From Lelliottia amnigena (GTDB lineage: Bacteria; Pseudomonadota; Gammaproteobacteria; Enterobacterales; Enterobacteriaceae), in contig LR134135.1 of the NCBI GenBank assembly GCA_900635465.1, forward strand, positions 744,001 through 808,000: 64,000 nucleotides of DNA, given 5' to 3'. Below are positions 1 to 9,457 of the stretch, in pieces; the stretch's first letter is position 1; the number at the start of each line of letters is the position of its first letter. Below the pieces are notes generated by a model. It was not told the DNA's origin, did not search any database, and saw only the letters and a program-made list of their open reading frames with translations. The position numbers were made by a program, and so were the translations under genes.

Positions 1-125
1 TGTATCTATGTCATTCATAGAGGTTAACGACCTGTAACCGAGTAATAGCGTTGCGCTAATATAGGGTAACTCGACTTTTATTGAAACCACACAACGTGTG
101 TCAGAACTATAGGTAAGCTTATTTC
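1..125. other. Intergenic region upstream of yadG
   Basis: No gene is visible here. In E. coli this gap lies between yadG and the divergent carbonic anhydrase gene can, so it probably carries back-to-back promoters, but can itself is outside the window. A small inverted repeat (CTATG-tcatt-CATAG, 6-20) is visible. I see no operator I can name. Confidence 0.5.
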
Positions 126-1052
126 ATGACAATTGCACTGGAGCTTGAGCAGCTTAAAAAAGTCTATCCGGGCGGCGTCCAGGCGCTACGCGGGATCGAT
201 CTGAAAGTGGAGGCCGGGGATTTTTATGCCCTGCTGGGGCCGAACGGCGCGGGGAAATCCACCACCATCGGTATTATCAGCTCGCTGGTAAACAAATCTT
301 CCGGCAAAGTCGCGGTGTTCGGATATGACCTGGAAAAAGACGTGGTCAACGCCAAACGCCAACTGGGGCTGGTGCCGCAGGAGTTTAACTTCAACCCCTT
401 TGAAACCGTGCAGCAGATTGTGGTCAATCAGGCGGGGTACTACGGCGTCGAGCGCCATGACGCGGTCGCGCGTAGCGAAAAGTATTTAAAACAGCTCGAT
501 CTGTGGGAAAAACGCGACGAACGTGCGCGCATGTTATCCGGCGGGATGAAGCGTCGTTTGATGATCGCTCGTGCGCTGATGCACGAACCCAAGCTGCTGA
601 TCCTTGATGAGCCAACTGCGGGCGTGGATATCGAACTTCGCCGCTCAATGTGGGGCTTTTTGAAGGATTTAAACGATAAAGGCACCACGATTATTCTGAC
701 AACGCATTACCTTGAAGAAGCCGAAATGCTCTGTCGTAACATCGGTATCATCCAGCACGGTGAACTGGTGGAAAATACCTCGATGAAAAATCTGCTCTCC
801 AAGCTGAAGTCGGAAACCTTCATCCTCGATCTGGCATCGAAAAGCCCGCTGCCAACGCTAGAAGGCTACCAGTATCGTCTGGTGGATACGTCGACGCTGG
901 AAGTGGAAGTTCTGCGTGAGCAGGGTATTAACAGCGTGTTTTCACAGCTGAGCGCGCAGGGCGTGCAGGTATTGAGTATGCGAAACAAAGCCAACCGACT
1001 GGAAGAACTGTTCGTCTCGCTGGTCCATGATAAAAGAGGAGAGCAGGCATGA
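126..1052 (+). CDS. yadG: ABC transporter ATP-binding protein YadG
   Basis: This is the ATPase subunit of an ABC-2 type exporter, 308 aa, with YadH as its membrane partner. The Walker A motif GPNGAGKST lies near residue 38, the signature LSGGMKRRLMIARAL near 138, the Walker B segment LLILDEPTAGVD near 158, and the H-loop THYLEEAE near 193. The C-terminal 90 residues form the accessory region usual for drug- or polymer-type ABC-2 ATPases. The ATG follows a weak purine stretch (ataggtaagc). The stop overlaps the yadH start by 4 bases (ATGA), so the two are translationally coupled. The substrate is not known and nothing in the sequence reveals it. Confidence 0.96.
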   Translation: MTIALELEQLKKVYPGGVQALRGIDLKVEAGDFYALLGPNGAGKSTTIGIISSLVNKSSGKVAVFGYDLEKDVVNAKRQLGLVPQEFNFNPFETVQQIVVNQAGYYGVERHDAVARSEKYLKQLDLWEKRDERARMLSGGMKRRLMIARALMHEPKLLILDEPTAGVDIELRRSMWGFLKDLNDKGTTIILTTHYLEEAEMLCRNIGIIQHGELVENTSMKNLLSKLKSETFILDLASKSPLPTLEGYQYRLVDTSTLEVEVLREQGINSVFSQLSAQGVQVLSMRNKANRLEELFVSLVHDKRGEQA

Positions 1053-1819
1053 CGCATCTTTACTGGGTGGCGCTGAAAAGTATCTGGGCGAAAGAAATTA
1101 ACCGCTTTATGCGCATCTGGATCCAGACGCTGGTCCCGCCCGTGATCACCATGACGCTGTATTTCATCATCTTCGGTAATCTGATTGGTTCCCGTATTGG
1201 CGAAATGCATGGTTTCACCTACATGCAATTCATTGTCCCAGGTTTAATCATGATGGCGGTGATCACCAACGCGTACGCGAACGTGGCGTCGTCGTTCTTT
1301 AGCGCCAAATTCCAGCGAAACATTGAAGAGCTGCTGGTCGCGCCGGTTCCTACGCACGTGATTATCGCCGGATATGTTGGCGGTGGTGTGGCGCGTGGCC
1401 TGTGTGTTGGCATTCTGGTGACGGCCATTTCACTGTTCTTTGTACCGTTCCAGGTACATTCGTGGTTGTTCGTTGCGTTAACGTTGCTGATGACGGCGAT
1501 TCTGTTCTCGTTAGCGGGTCTCTTGAACGCCGTATTTGCGACCACGTTTGATGATATCAGCCTGATCCCCACCTTCGTGTTAACGCCGCTGACCTATCTC
1601 GGCGGGGTGTTCTATTCGCTGACGCTGCTGCCGCCATTCTGGCAGGCGCTGTCGCACCTGAACCCGATTGTTTACATGATCAGCGGCTTCCGCTTTGGTT
1701 TCCTCGGTATCACGGACGTGCCGCTGTTCACCACTGTCGCGGTTCTGGGCGTCTTTATCATCGCTTTCTACATTTTGTGTTGGTATCTGATCCAGCGTGG
1801 GCGCGGTCTGCGCAGCTAA
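1049..1819 (+). CDS. yadH: ABC-2 type transporter permease YadH
   Basis: Inner-membrane permease of 256 aa that pairs with YadG. About six hydrophobic segments are visible, among them VITMTLYFIIFGNLI near the N-terminus and two close to the C-terminus. The ABC-2 signature region (FxLTPLTYLGGVFYS, about residues 176-190) is present. The start overlaps the end of yadG and is preceded by agaggagagc, a strong ribosome site. The gene ends just before a hairpin terminator, so yadGH is a two-gene transcription unit. Substrate unknown. Confidence 0.95.
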   Translation: MTHLYWVALKSIWAKEINRFMRIWIQTLVPPVITMTLYFIIFGNLIGSRIGEMHGFTYMQFIVPGLIMMAVITNAYANVASSFFSAKFQRNIEELLVAPVPTHVIIAGYVGGGVARGLCVGILVTAISLFFVPFQVHSWLFVALTLLMTAILFSLAGLLNAVFATTFDDISLIPTFVLTPLTYLGGVFYSLTLLPPFWQALSHLNPIVYMISGFRFGFLGITDVPLFTTVAVLGVFIIAFYILCWYLIQRGRGLRS

Positions 1820-1827
1820 GCTCACTA

Positions 1828-1861
1828 TCCCGGCAGTACTGAGTCTGCCGGGACATTTTCT
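1828..1861 (+). terminator. Rho-independent terminator after yadH
   Basis: A perfect 9-bp stem (TCCCGGCAG/CTGCCGGGA) with an 8-base loop lies 9 bases after the yadH stop and is followed by acattttc. It separates yadGH from yadI. Confidence 0.75.
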
Positions 1862-1926
1862 TGACTGTTATCACCGTAAACTCATCGTCACTCCGCTAAA
1901 CTACTCGTCTGCTAAGGAGAGACGCT

Positions 1927-2367
1927 ATGCTGGGTTGGGTGATTACCTGTCATGATGACAACGCTCAGGCTTTTCTCGAACGCCTGGAGAAGAATTTTGG
2001 TCCGCTGCCACAATGTCTCGCGGTCAACTACTGGCCTGGGCTGAGCACCAATATGCTCAGTCGTATGATGTGTGATGCCCAGCATCAAACGGATACGGGC
2101 GAGGGTGTGATTTTCCTCACCGACAAATCCGGTGCGGCACCCTATCGTGCGGCCGCATTGTTGAGCCATAAGCATGAAAATTGCGAAGTCATTTCCGGCA
2201 TTAATTATGAGCTACTCGAAATGATGTATCCGCTACGGGAAACGCTTAGCAGCGCTGAATTTCGCGATATGATTGTCGGACAGGAGATCCCCGGTGTAAG
2301 CAGCCTGTGGCATCAGCAACAGAAAAACCCGCCTTTTGTCCTGCTGCACGACCTGTATAAGAATTAA
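1927..2367 (+). CDS. yadI: PTS EIIA-like protein YadI
   Basis: Soluble protein of 146 aa of the mannose/fructose-type PTS EIIA family. It starts [10 protein letters not shown], where the histidine sits in the place of the phosphorylated His of this fold, and continues with a [21 protein letters not shown] segment like the core of family EIIA domains. The Shine-Dalgarno sequence taaggaga lies 7 bases before the ATG. No EIIB or EIIC partner is encoded nearby, so it is an orphan EIIA and its phosphorylation target is unknown. It stands between the yadH terminator and yadE. Confidence 0.9.
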   Translation: MLGWVITCHDDNAQAFLERLEKNFGPLPQCLAVNYWPGLSTNMLSRMMCDAQHQTDTGEGVIFLTDKSGAAPYRAAALLSHKHENCEVISGINYELLEMMYPLRETLSSAEFRDMIVGQEIPGVSSLWHQQQKNPPFVLLHDLYKN

Positions 2368-2429
2368 ACATTGGTATTGATGCCGCTTTTGTTACAATAA
2401 CGCCAGTTTTCCGCTTCGACACAAACCTC

Positions 2430-3677
2430 ATGCTCACGCGTATCATTTTCCTGCTTTTGCTACTGGTATCCGGCGGCGTTTCTGCCAGTTTATTAAGCCA
2501 GCAAGGCTTACCCGCTCAGTACATGCAAACCACCGAAGATGCGGCCATCTGGGCGCAGGTGGGGAATAATGTCGTTAACGTCGGCAACGTTCGTGCAGGA
2601 CAGATTATTGCCGTGGTCCCGACCAATGCTGATTACTACGAATTTCGTTTTGGCTTTGGGACGGGATTTATCGATAAGGGCCATCTCGAAAACGTGCAGG
2701 GCAAACAGCGCGTTGAAGATAGCCTCGGCGATCTGAATAAGCCCCTGAGCAATCAGAATTTAATCACCTGGAAAGACACTCCGGTCTATAACGCCCCAAA
2801 CAACGGCAGCGCGCCTTTCGGGACGCTCAGTGACAATCTGCGCTACCCCATTCTGAATAAACTTAAAGACCGTCTGAACCAAACCTGGTTTCAAATCCGC
2901 ATCGGCAATCGGCTGGCGTGGGTGAGCAGTCTGGATGCGCAGGAAGACAGCGGTATTCCGGTTATCACGTATCACCATATTTTGCATGATGAAGAGAATA
3001 CCCGCTTTCGCCACACCTCAACCACCACAAGCGTGCGTGCATTCAATAACCAGATGACCTGGCTGCGCGATCAGGGCTATACCACGTTGACGATGTACCA
3101 GCTCGAAGGGTATGTGCGTAACAAAATGAACCTCCCGGCACGTGCGGTGGTGATTACGTTCGACGATGGTCTGAAGTCGGTCAGCCGCTACGCCTGGCCG
3201 ATCCTGAAGGAGTACGGCTTCAAGGCGACGGCATTTATTATTTCATCGCGCATTAAAGGCCATCCCCAGAAATGGGACCCGAAATCGCTGCAGTTTATGA
3301 GCGTATCGGAACTGAAAGAGATTCAGGATGTGTTTGATATTCAGTCTCACACCCATTTCTTACACCGTGTAGATGCCAATAAACACCCAATTTTATTGAG
3401 CCGCAGCTACCACGTCATTTTGTTCGATTTTGAACGCTCACGACGCGCGCTGGCACAGTTCAACCCCCGCGTCCTGTATCTCTCGTATCCGTTCGGCGGC
3501 TATGATGATAAAGCGGTGAAAGCGGCTAACGATGCGGGTTTTCATTTGGCGGTGACGACGGTGAAAGGGAAGGTGAAGCCGGGAGATAATCCGTTCTTAC
3601 TGAAACGTTTATATATTCTGAGGACGGATTCGTTAGAGACCATGTCGCGGCTGATCAGTAATCAGCCGCAAGGGTAA
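2430..3677 (+). CDS. yadE: Putative polysaccharide deacetylase YadE
   Basis: Exported protein of 415 aa. A signal peptide is visible ([19 protein letters not shown]). The N-terminal half is a conserved but uncharacterised domain. The C-terminal half is a NodB/CE4-type polysaccharide deacetylase: the TFDDG motif (about residue 243), the HTH metal-binding motif (SHTHF, about 306) and a YPFGGY motif (about 351). The family removes N- or O-acetyl groups from sugars in a metal-dependent way; the substrate here is unknown. It converges on panD with a single base between the two stop codons and no terminator between them. Confidence 0.93.
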   Translation: MLTRIIFLLLLLVSGGVSASLLSQQGLPAQYMQTTEDAAIWAQVGNNVVNVGNVRAGQIIAVVPTNADYYEFRFGFGTGFIDKGHLENVQGKQRVEDSLGDLNKPLSNQNLITWKDTPVYNAPNNGSAPFGTLSDNLRYPILNKLKDRLNQTWFQIRIGNRLAWVSSLDAQEDSGIPVITYHHILHDEENTRFRHTSTTTSVRAFNNQMTWLRDQGYTTLTMYQLEGYVRNKMNLPARAVVITFDDGLKSVSRYAWPILKEYGFKATAFIISSRIKGHPQKWDPKSLQFMSVSELKEIQDVFDIQSHTHFLHRVDANKHPILLSRSYHVILFDFERSRRALAQFNPRVLYLSYPFGGYDDKAVKAANDAGFHLAVTTVKGKVKPGDNPFLLKRLYILRTDSLETMSRLISNQPQG

Positions 3678-3678
3678 A

Positions 3679-4059
3679 TCAGGCAACCTGAACGGGAATG
3701 GCTTTTGCCGTACGTTTCATTTCATTGTCGCCTTCGAAATAGGCCACTTTCGGTTGCCAGCGACGCGCTTCTTCGTCAGACATCATGACAAAGCTGGCGA
3801 TGATCACAATGTCACCCACGGACGCGCAGTGTGCGGCCGCACCGTTGACAGAGATAATTTTGGAGCCGCGCTCGCCTGCAATCGCATAGGTTGAGAAGCG
3901 GTTGCCGTTAGTGACGTTCCAGATATCAATCGCTTCGTTTTCAAGAATTCCGGCTGCGTCGAGAAAATCCTGATCAATCGCACAGGAGCCTTCATAGTGC
4001 AGATCGGCCTGAGTGACTTTTACGCGGTGAAGCTTACCTTGCAGCATTTTGCGAATCAT
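3679..4059 (-). CDS. panD: Aspartate 1-decarboxylase PanD
   Basis: Makes beta-alanine from L-aspartate for pantothenate and coenzyme A synthesis. It is a pyruvoyl enzyme made as a 126-aa proenzyme that cleaves itself between Gly24 and Ser25; this site is visible in YEGSCAID. Tyr58 ([11 protein letters not shown] segment) and Arg54 of the family are conserved. In E. coli K-12 a transposase-like gene (rpnC/yadD) sits between panD and panC. Here only a 111-base gap with a palindromic repeat separates them. Confidence 0.97.
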
Positions 4060-4086
4060 TACGTCTACCTTTAATCATCATGCTTT

Positions 4087-4119
4087 ACCCTCTCAAGGCC
4101 GAGAGGGCAGGGTGAAGGG
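4087..4119 (-). repeat. Intergenic palindromic repeat (REP-like), copy 1
   Basis: Read on the minus strand this is CCCTTCACCCTG followed by CCCTCTCGGC-ttg-AGAGGGT, resembling the copies at 13236, 22167 and 25612. It forms a CCCTCTC/GAGAGGG hairpin between panC and panD. A 6-bp inverted repeat (ATATTT/AAATAT, 4120-4138) lies directly beside it. Confidence 0.6.
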
Positions 4120-4170
4120 ATATTTCCCAGGCAAATATCGGCGCAGTATTGCCCGATTTTTAGTCGGTGT

Positions 4171-5025
4171 CTACTGCGTCAGCTCAACCACTTTATTGTC
4201 GATCAGGCGCGCCTGACCGAGCCACGCTGCGACCAGAATCACCGCGCGTTTGCTGGTGTCTGAAAGCTCCACCAGCGTATCGGCGTCACGAATTTGGATA
4301 TCGTCGGCGCGCAAACCTTTGTCGTTCAACTCTTGCTCGGCCAGCGCGACAATCTCTTCTGTTGTTAGCTCTTTAGCCTTTAGCTGTTCCGCCATCGCAT
4401 TCATCACTTTGCACAGACCCGGTGCGATTTTACGCTGGTCGGCAGTCAGATAACCATTACGCGAGCTGAGCGCCAGCCCGTCTTTGGCGCGAACAATCGG
4501 CACGCCCACGATCTCAATGTCGTAGCCCATATCGGCCACCATTTTGCGGATCAGCGCCAGCTGCTGAAAATCTTTCTCGCCGAAGCAGGCGATATCCGGC
4601 TGGACCAGGTTGAACAGCTTGCTGACAATCGTTGAAACGCCACGGAAATGCCCAGGGCGGCTGGCACCCTCAAGCATGGTCGAAATCCCCGGAACGTCGA
4701 CATAGGTTGCGCCCTCTGTCCCCTGCGGATAGATATCCGAAGGCGCAGGGGAGAAGACGAAATCAACGTGGCGTTTTTTGAGCTTTTCGCAATCTTCCTG
4801 CAGCGTGCGCGGATAGCGCGCCAGATCGTCGGCACGGTCGAACTGCATTGGGTTGACGAAAATACTGACCACGACCACATCAGCACGGGCTCTTGCTTCG
4901 TCGACCAGTTTCATATGGCCGTCGTGGAGATTGCCCATGGTTGGCACCAGGGCGATGCGTTTACCTTCCTGACGCAGGCGACGAATGTGCTGGCGCAACA
5001 GCGGCAGGGTTTCAATGATTAGCAC
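4171..5025 (-). CDS. panC: Pantothenate synthetase PanC
   Basis: Joins pantoate and beta-alanine with ATP to give pantothenate, via pantoyl adenylate. 284 aa, close to the usual family length. The nucleotidyl-transferase HIGH-type motif appears as MGNLHDGH (about residues 30-37) and the KMSKS-like loop as [10 protein letters not shown] (about 183-192). The conserved FGEKDFQQL segment (about 147) is also present. It follows panB by 11 bases on the same strand, so panB-panC is an operon. The ATG is preceded by ttaaggagtctcg, a good ribosome site. Confidence 0.97.
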   Translation of the reverse strand: MLIIETLPLLRQHIRRLRQEGKRIALVPTMGNLHDGHMKLVDEARARADVVVVSIFVNPMQFDRADDLARYPRTLQEDCEKLKKRHVDFVFSPAPSDIYPQGTEGATYVDVPGISTMLEGASRPGHFRGVSTIVSKLFNLVQPDIACFGEKDFQQLALIRKMVADMGYDIEIVGVPIVRAKDGLALSSRNGYLTADQRKIAPGLCKVMNAMAEQLKAKELTTEEIVALAEQELNDKGLRADDIQIRDADTLVELSDTSKRAVILVAAWLGQARLIDNKVVELTQ

Positions 5026-5036
5026 AACGAGACTCC

Positions 5037-5828
5037 TTAATGGAAACTGTGTTCTTCACCCGGGTAAACACCGGATTCGACGTCGGCAATATACTGCCTG
5101 ACTGCGGCGCGCATGTCGCCCGCTTCACTGAGGAAATTCTTCGCGAATTTGGGAATGTGGCCGCCGGTAATGCCAAAGGCATCATGCATCACCAGAATCT
5201 GCCCGTCGGTAACGTTACCTGCGCCAATCCCGATGACCGGGATCGTGAGCGCGTCGGTCACGCGTTTTGCCAGCTCAACGGGCACGCATTCCAGCACTAA
5301 CAGCTGAATACCCGCGGCTTCCAGCGCCAGGGCATCATCAAGCAGGATCTGTCCCGCATCGCCCCGGCCCTGAACTTTGTAGCCACCAAAGACATTCACA
5401 GACTGCGGCGTGAGCCCCAGATGCCCGCACACGGGCACGGCGCGTTCGGTCAGCATTTTGACGGTATCAACCAGCCACGCACCGCCTTCAATTTTGACCA
5501 TGTTAGCACCCGCGCGCATCACTGCAGCAGCATTCTCAAATGCCTGCTCTGGCGTGGCGTAACCCATAAACGGCAAATCAGACAGCAGCAGGCAGTGAGG
5601 TGCCCCGCGACGAACAGCGTGTGTGTGATAAGCAATGTCGTCTACCGTCACTGGCAGAGTGGAATCATGTCCTTGTACCGTCATCCCTAACGAATCGCCG
5701 ACCAGCATGACGTTTATCCCTTCTTCAGCAAACAGTTTTGCAAAACTGAAGTCGTAGGCCGTGATCGTGGCGAAGCGTTTTTTTTCCTGTTTGCATTTCT
5801 GCAGTAAGGAGATGGTGGTTGGTTTCAT
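5037..5828 (-). CDS. panB: Ketopantoate hydroxymethyltransferase PanB
   Basis: First enzyme of pantothenate synthesis: it transfers a hydroxymethyl group from 5,10-methylene-tetrahydrofolate to alpha-ketoisovalerate. The ATG at 5828 gives 263 aa, one short of the E. coli protein as I recall it, and is preceded by ggaaac; an upstream in-frame start would add 21 unrelated residues. Conserved segments include [19 protein letters not shown] (Mg-binding Asp), KIEGG, and [11 protein letters not shown]. The catalytic Glu lies in LVLECVP. In E. coli K-12 a fimbrial operon lies upstream; here folK follows after 121 bases. Confidence 0.97.
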   Translation of the reverse strand: MKPTTISLLQKCKQEKKRFATITAYDFSFAKLFAEEGINVMLVGDSLGMTVQGHDSTLPVTVDDIAYHTHAVRRGAPHCLLLSDLPFMGYATPEQAFENAAAVMRAGANMVKIEGGAWLVDTVKMLTERAVPVCGHLGLTPQSVNVFGGYKVQGRGDAGQILLDDALALEAAGIQLLVLECVPVELAKRVTDALTIPVIGIGAGNVTDGQILVMHDAFGITGGHIPKFAKNFLSEAGDMRAAVRQYIADVESGVYPGEEHSFH

Positions 5829-5949
5829 AATGTTTCCTGATGGCCCAAAGCGATTCTTTGCGCATTCTAACAGTAACATTCGGGGGAACAATGATTTTAG
5901 GCAACCGATTAATCACAAATCAGGGAGAGAAAATCGGCAGAAAAGAGGA

Positions 5950-6429
5950 TTACCAGAGCGCGGGTTTTTTGGCGTTAAGCTGCTGCAATACGGCCTGTAA
6001 CGAGGTGCCATCGGGGAAGGTGAGGGCGGGGGCGACTTCAAGCAGCGGCCAGAGCATAAAACCACGATTTTTCATGTCGTAATGCGGAACGGTCAGGCGT
6101 TCGGTCTGGATGATCTCATCGCCAAAAAGCATGATGTCGAGATCCAGCGTGCGCGGTCCCCAGCGTTCATCTTTACGGACACGCCCCTGTTGTAGCTCAA
6201 TGCGCTGGGTATTATCCAGCAGCGTTTCGGCGTCAAGCGCGGTGTCCAGCACCACGGCAGCGTTCAGATAATCGGGTTGATCCTGTGGGCCCAGCGGCGG
6301 CGTGCGGTAATACGCAGAAACCGCCATCACGCGGCTCTGTTTGATATCAGCCAGCGCCTGAACGGCAGCATTCACCTGATCCAATGGAGAGGCCAGATTG
6401 CTGCCGATGGCGATGTAAGCGAGGGTCAT
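5950..6429 (-). CDS. folK: 6-hydroxymethyl-7,8-dihydropterin pyrophosphokinase FolK
   Basis: Folate pathway enzyme that transfers pyrophosphate from ATP to hydroxymethyl-dihydropterin. The ATG at 6429 overlaps the pcnB stop (ATGA) and gives 159 aa, the E. coli length; a longer reading starts in unrelated sequence. Family motifs are present: [11 protein letters not shown] at the start, [17 protein letters not shown] (about 44-60), and the signature [15 protein letters not shown] (about 88-102) with the Mg-binding Asp pair. Overlap with pcnB suggests translational coupling. Confidence 0.97.
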   Translation of the reverse strand: MTLAYIAIGSNLASPLDQVNAAVQALADIKQSRVMAVSAYYRTPPLGPQDQPDYLNAAVVLDTALDAETLLDNTQRIELQQGRVRKDERWGPRTLDLDIMLFGDEIIQTERLTVPHYDMKNRGFMLWPLLEVAPALTFPDGTSLQAVLQQLNAKKPALW

Positions 6430-7823
6430 GCACTGCCCTGGCGCGGTGCGCGCTTGCGTGGGCGGCGATGACGACGGCGCGGTTCTGGCTCTTCGTCGAG
6501 ATTCGTGAGCATCCCTTTTTGTTCCGGCGGTGCTGAGACCTGGAACTCGCCCCACCACTGCACCAGACTTTGCAGCTCTTTATTGTTTTCAATCTCAGCA
6601 CGCAGCGCCAGCAGATCGTACGCCGCGCGGAATTTTGGATGCTCCATCAGCTTCCAGGCGCGCTTGCCCTGACGGCGAGACATACGCAACTGCAACTGCC
6701 AGATATCACGAACCAGCGTAGTGATGCGTTTCGGGATCGCCAGAGTACGGCAGGCCTCGTCGAGCACATCATTCGCGGCAAGCGCAAAGGCATCGTAATA
6801 GGCCAGCCCGCTTTCCTGGGCAATTTTCTGCGCGGTTTCCAGTAGTGGATACCAGAACATCGCCGCAAACAGGAATGCCGGATTGACGCGCATATCATTG
6901 TGAATGCGGGTGTCTGTGTTTTTCAGCACCTGCGCAATGATGCGCTCCATCGGGCTATCACCGCTTTCGGTAAAGTAGCGAACGATGGACGGGAACAGCG
7001 GCTGGAACAGGCTATTTTCACGCAGCAGTTTATAGGTTTCGTAACCATAACCCGCCTGCAGTAGTTTCAGCACTTCTTCAAACAGACGCGCAGGAGGCAC
7101 ATCGTTGATGAGCGTCGCCAGGCGCGGGATCGGTTCTGCCGTTTCGGCGCTGATCTGCATGTTCAGCTTGGCGGCGAAACGCACGGCGCGCAGCATGCGC
7201 ACCGGATCTTCGCGGTAGCGCGTTTCAGGATTACCAATCAGACGAATCACGCCCTCTTTCAGATCCTTTACGCCACCCACGAAATCACGCACCGAAAAAT
7301 CGGCCACGCTGTAGTAAAGGCTGTTGATGGTGAAATCGCGACGCTGGGCGTCTTCTTCGATAGAACCAAAAATGTTGTCGCGCAGCAGCATGCCGTTCTG
7401 GCCGCGCTGCGAGGTGGTACGATCCGCTGGCGCGCCCGCTTCGTGATGGCCACGGAACGTCGCCACCTCGATGATTTCTGGGCCAAACATGACGTGAGCG
7501 AGACGGAATCGACGGCCCACCAGGCGACAGTTACGGAATAACTTGCGCACCTGTTCAGGCGTGGCGCTGGTCGTCACGTCAAAATCTTTCGGTTTTTGGC
7601 CGAGCAGTAAATCGCGAACCCCACCGCCCACGAGATAGGCCTCATAGCCTGCTTTATTCAGACGATAGAGCACCTTGAGGGCATTTTCACTGATATCTTT
7701 GCGGGAAATAGTGTGCTGCTCACGCGGAATAACCGACATATGGGATTGAGCAATAGCGTCATTCGCTACGCTTTCATCGCGGCTTAGCACCTTACGGCAA
7801 AAATTAGCAACTCGAGTAAAAAT
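6426..7823 (-). CDS. pcnB: Poly(A) polymerase I PcnB, probable AUU start
   Basis: Adds 3' poly(A) tails to RNA and so promotes decay; controls ColE1-type plasmid copy number through RNA I. The class II nucleotidyltransferase core reads [22 protein letters not shown] (about 61-82; catalytic Asp pair) followed by [11 protein letters not shown], with a basic C-terminal tail ([13 protein letters not shown]). The first ordinary start would be GTG at 7790. Upstream, in frame, the sequence continues as ATT TTT ACT CGA GTT GCT AAT TTT TGC, identical in protein to E. coli PcnB, which is known to start at a rare AUU codon; this gives exactly 465 aa. A start at AUU implies IF3-sensitive, low-level translation, as in infC. 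Confidence 0.92.
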   Translation of the reverse strand: MFTRVANFCRKVLSRDESVANDAIAQSHMSVIPREQHTISRKDISENALKVLYRLNKAGYEAYLVGGGVRDLLLGQKPKDFDVTTSATPEQVRKLFRNCRLVGRRFRLAHVMFGPEIIEVATFRGHHEAGAPADRTTSQRGQNGMLLRDNIFGSIEEDAQRRDFTINSLYYSVADFSVRDFVGGVKDLKEGVIRLIGNPETRYREDPVRMLRAVRFAAKLNMQISAETAEPIPRLATLINDVPPARLFEEVLKLLQAGYGYETYKLLRENSLFQPLFPSIVRYFTESGDSPMERIIAQVLKNTDTRIHNDMRVNPAFLFAAMFWYPLLETAQKIAQESGLAYYDAFALAANDVLDEACRTLAIPKRITTLVRDIWQLQLRMSRRQGKRAWKLMEHPKFRAAYDLLALRAEIENNKELQSLVQWWGEFQVSAPPEQKGMLTNLDEEPEPRRRHRRPRKRAPRQGSA

Positions 7824-7865
7824 AGTACACCTCGTAGTGTGTTTTGTTATGAAAAAAGCGGCTAA

Positions 7866-8756
7866 TCATAGCTCAGCAAGATGCGTTTGAGAATGCTGGA
7901 TTTTAGGCACCGCCGATAGCACCCAATTATCAATGGATATTTTCAGTAATTCATCAAGACGTAAATCCTGCCATTCGCTTGTGACATTCTGATTCAGAAA
8001 TCGCAGCGCGTCGATCAAAACAGGTCGTGGATCGCCATTTGGCAACGCGGGCGCGTGGTTCTGTTTCGAGAGTTTATTCCCTTGCGCATTCAATGCCAGC
8101 GGCAAATGGATATAATCCGGAACGTCCCAGCCGAAGAGTTTATACAGTGAAATTTGACGCACCGTCGGCTCAATCAGATCGGCGCCGCGCACAATTTCCG
8201 TCACGCCCTGAAAATGGTCATCCACTACCACGGCCAGGTTATACGCAAATAAACCATCGCGTCGGTGAATAATAAAATCTTCATTCGCCAGGCGTTTATC
8301 GGCGTGAATCTCGCCGAGCAGCAAATCATTAAAATGGGTCACGGGTGAATGTTGCAGTAAACGGACGGCGGCGTTTTCGGGACCGTGATTCAGGTGCCGG
8401 CAATGACCATCGTACACGCCGCCAGCGCTCTGAATACGTGCGCGGGTACAGGTGCAGTAATATGACAAACCTTTTGAGTGCAGCCACGCCAGGTGTTCGC
8501 GATAAGCGTCATGTCGCTGGGATTGCCAGAGAACGTCACCGTCCCAGTTCAGGCCGTAATGTTCCAGCTGATGCAGAATGGTTTTTGCAGCACCGGGAAC
8601 TTCACGCGGAGGATCAATATCTTCGATACGAACGCGCCAGATGCCGTTATTCGCCCGCGCTTGCAGGTAACTGCCCAGTGCGGCAATAAGCGATCCGAAG
8701 TGCAATTCACCGGAGGGGGATGGCGCAAAGCGCCCGATATAGTCTGATTGAGGCAT
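7866..8756 (-). CDS. gluQ: Glutamyl-Q tRNA(Asp) synthetase GluQ
   Basis: A shortened glutamyl-tRNA synthetase that lacks the anticodon-binding half and attaches glutamate to the queuosine base of tRNA-Asp. The catalytic core is seen in [17 protein letters not shown] (HIGH-type), the zinc site in [11 protein letters not shown]...YDGHCR (three Cys and a Tyr) and the KMSKS-type loop in GNKLSKQNH. The ATG at 8756 aligns with the E. coli start; an in-frame TTG at 8771 would add five residues and cannot be excluded. It lies between dksA and pcnB, after the dksA terminator. Confidence 0.93.
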   Translation of the reverse strand: MPQSDYIGRFAPSPSGELHFGSLIAALGSYLQARANNGIWRVRIEDIDPPREVPGAAKTILHQLEHYGLNWDGDVLWQSQRHDAYREHLAWLHSKGLSYYCTCTRARIQSAGGVYDGHCRHLNHGPENAAVRLLQHSPVTHFNDLLLGEIHADKRLANEDFIIHRRDGLFAYNLAVVVDDHFQGVTEIVRGADLIEPTVRQISLYKLFGWDVPDYIHLPLALNAQGNKLSKQNHAPALPNGDPRPVLIDALRFLNQNVTSEWQDLRLDELLKISIDNWVLSAVPKIQHSQTHLAEL

Positions 8757-8779
8757 ATTCACGGCAGACAAAAAGTAAC

Positions 8780-8803
8780 AAGGCGGGAGAGACTCCCGCC
8801 TTT
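8780..8803 (-). terminator. Rho-independent terminator after dksA
   Basis: On the minus strand a 10-bp stem (AAGGCGGGAG/CTCCCGCCTT) with a 3-base loop follows the dksA stop by about 25 bases, with a T-rich stretch a few bases further on. Since gluQ starts just beyond, it likely attenuates read-through from dksA into gluQ. Confidence 0.7.
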
Positions 8804-8827
8804 ATGATCGTGATAACAGGGCTGGAA

Positions 8828-9283
8828 TTAACCGGCCATCTGCTTTTCGCGGATTTCAGCCAGCGTTTTGCAGTCGATGCACAGATCGGCAGTCGGACGC
8901 GCTTCAAGGCGACGAATACCAATTTCTACACCGCAGGATTCGCAGAAGCCGAAATCTTCGTCTTCAACCTTCTTCAGCGTCTTCTCAATCTTCTTGATCA
9001 GCTTGCGCTCGCGGTCACGGTTACGCAGTTCGAGGCTGAACTCTTCTTCCTGAGCGGCACGGTCAACCGGGTCCGGGAAGTTTGCTGCTTCGTCCTGCAT
9101 GTGGGTAACGGTGCGATCGACTTCATCCCTAAGTTGATTACGCCATGCTTCAAGAATACGCTTGAAGTGAGACAGCTGGGCTTCGTTCATATACTCTTCG
9201 CCCGGCTTCTCTTGATATGGCTCCACCCCAGCGATGGCGAGAATACTCAGGGACGATGTTTTACGGTTTTGCCCTTCTTGCAT
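8828..9283 (-). CDS. dksA: RNA polymerase-binding transcription factor DksA
   Basis: Partner of ppGpp in the stringent response; it enters the RNA polymerase secondary channel. 151 aa, as in E. coli. The coiled coil runs from about residue 33 to 108 with the tip acidic pair in [11 protein letters not shown] (about 71-81). The zinc finger is C-x2-C-x17-C-x2-C (CESCG...CIDCK, about 114-138). The ATG at 9283 is preceded by aaggagaagcaac. DksA with ppGpp would be expected to act on the rpsB promoter in this same window, which has a GC-rich discriminator. Confidence 0.98.
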   Translation of the reverse strand: MQEGQNRKTSSLSILAIAGVEPYQEKPGEEYMNEAQLSHFKRILEAWRNQLRDEVDRTVTHMQDEAANFPDPVDRAAQEEEFSLELRNRDRERKLIKKIEKTLKKVEDEDFGFCESCGVEIGIRRLEARPTADLCIDCKTLAEIREKQMAG

Positions 9284-9341
9284 GTTGCTTCTCCTTAACA
9301 CGCACTATCGATCCCCGTGTGGGGGAAAAATCAGGTCGCTA

Positions 9342-9370
9342 TAAATAGCAGATGCTTTTCCGTAAGGCAA
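9342..9370 (-). promoter_or_regulatory. Candidate sigma-70 promoter for dksA
   Basis: On the minus strand TTGCCT (9365-9370) and TATTTA (9342-9347) are separated by 17 bases. A small CCCC-acac-GGGG hairpin (about 9312-9325) would lie in the leader. This is prediction only. Confidence 0.45.
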
Positions 9371-9457
9371 TTATCTAAACGTAACACTTGACAAGCCTGT
9401 GAGGAAAAGCGTATTTGCGCACGCGGCCAGAACACCAAATCGCCATCTTCTAACCCC

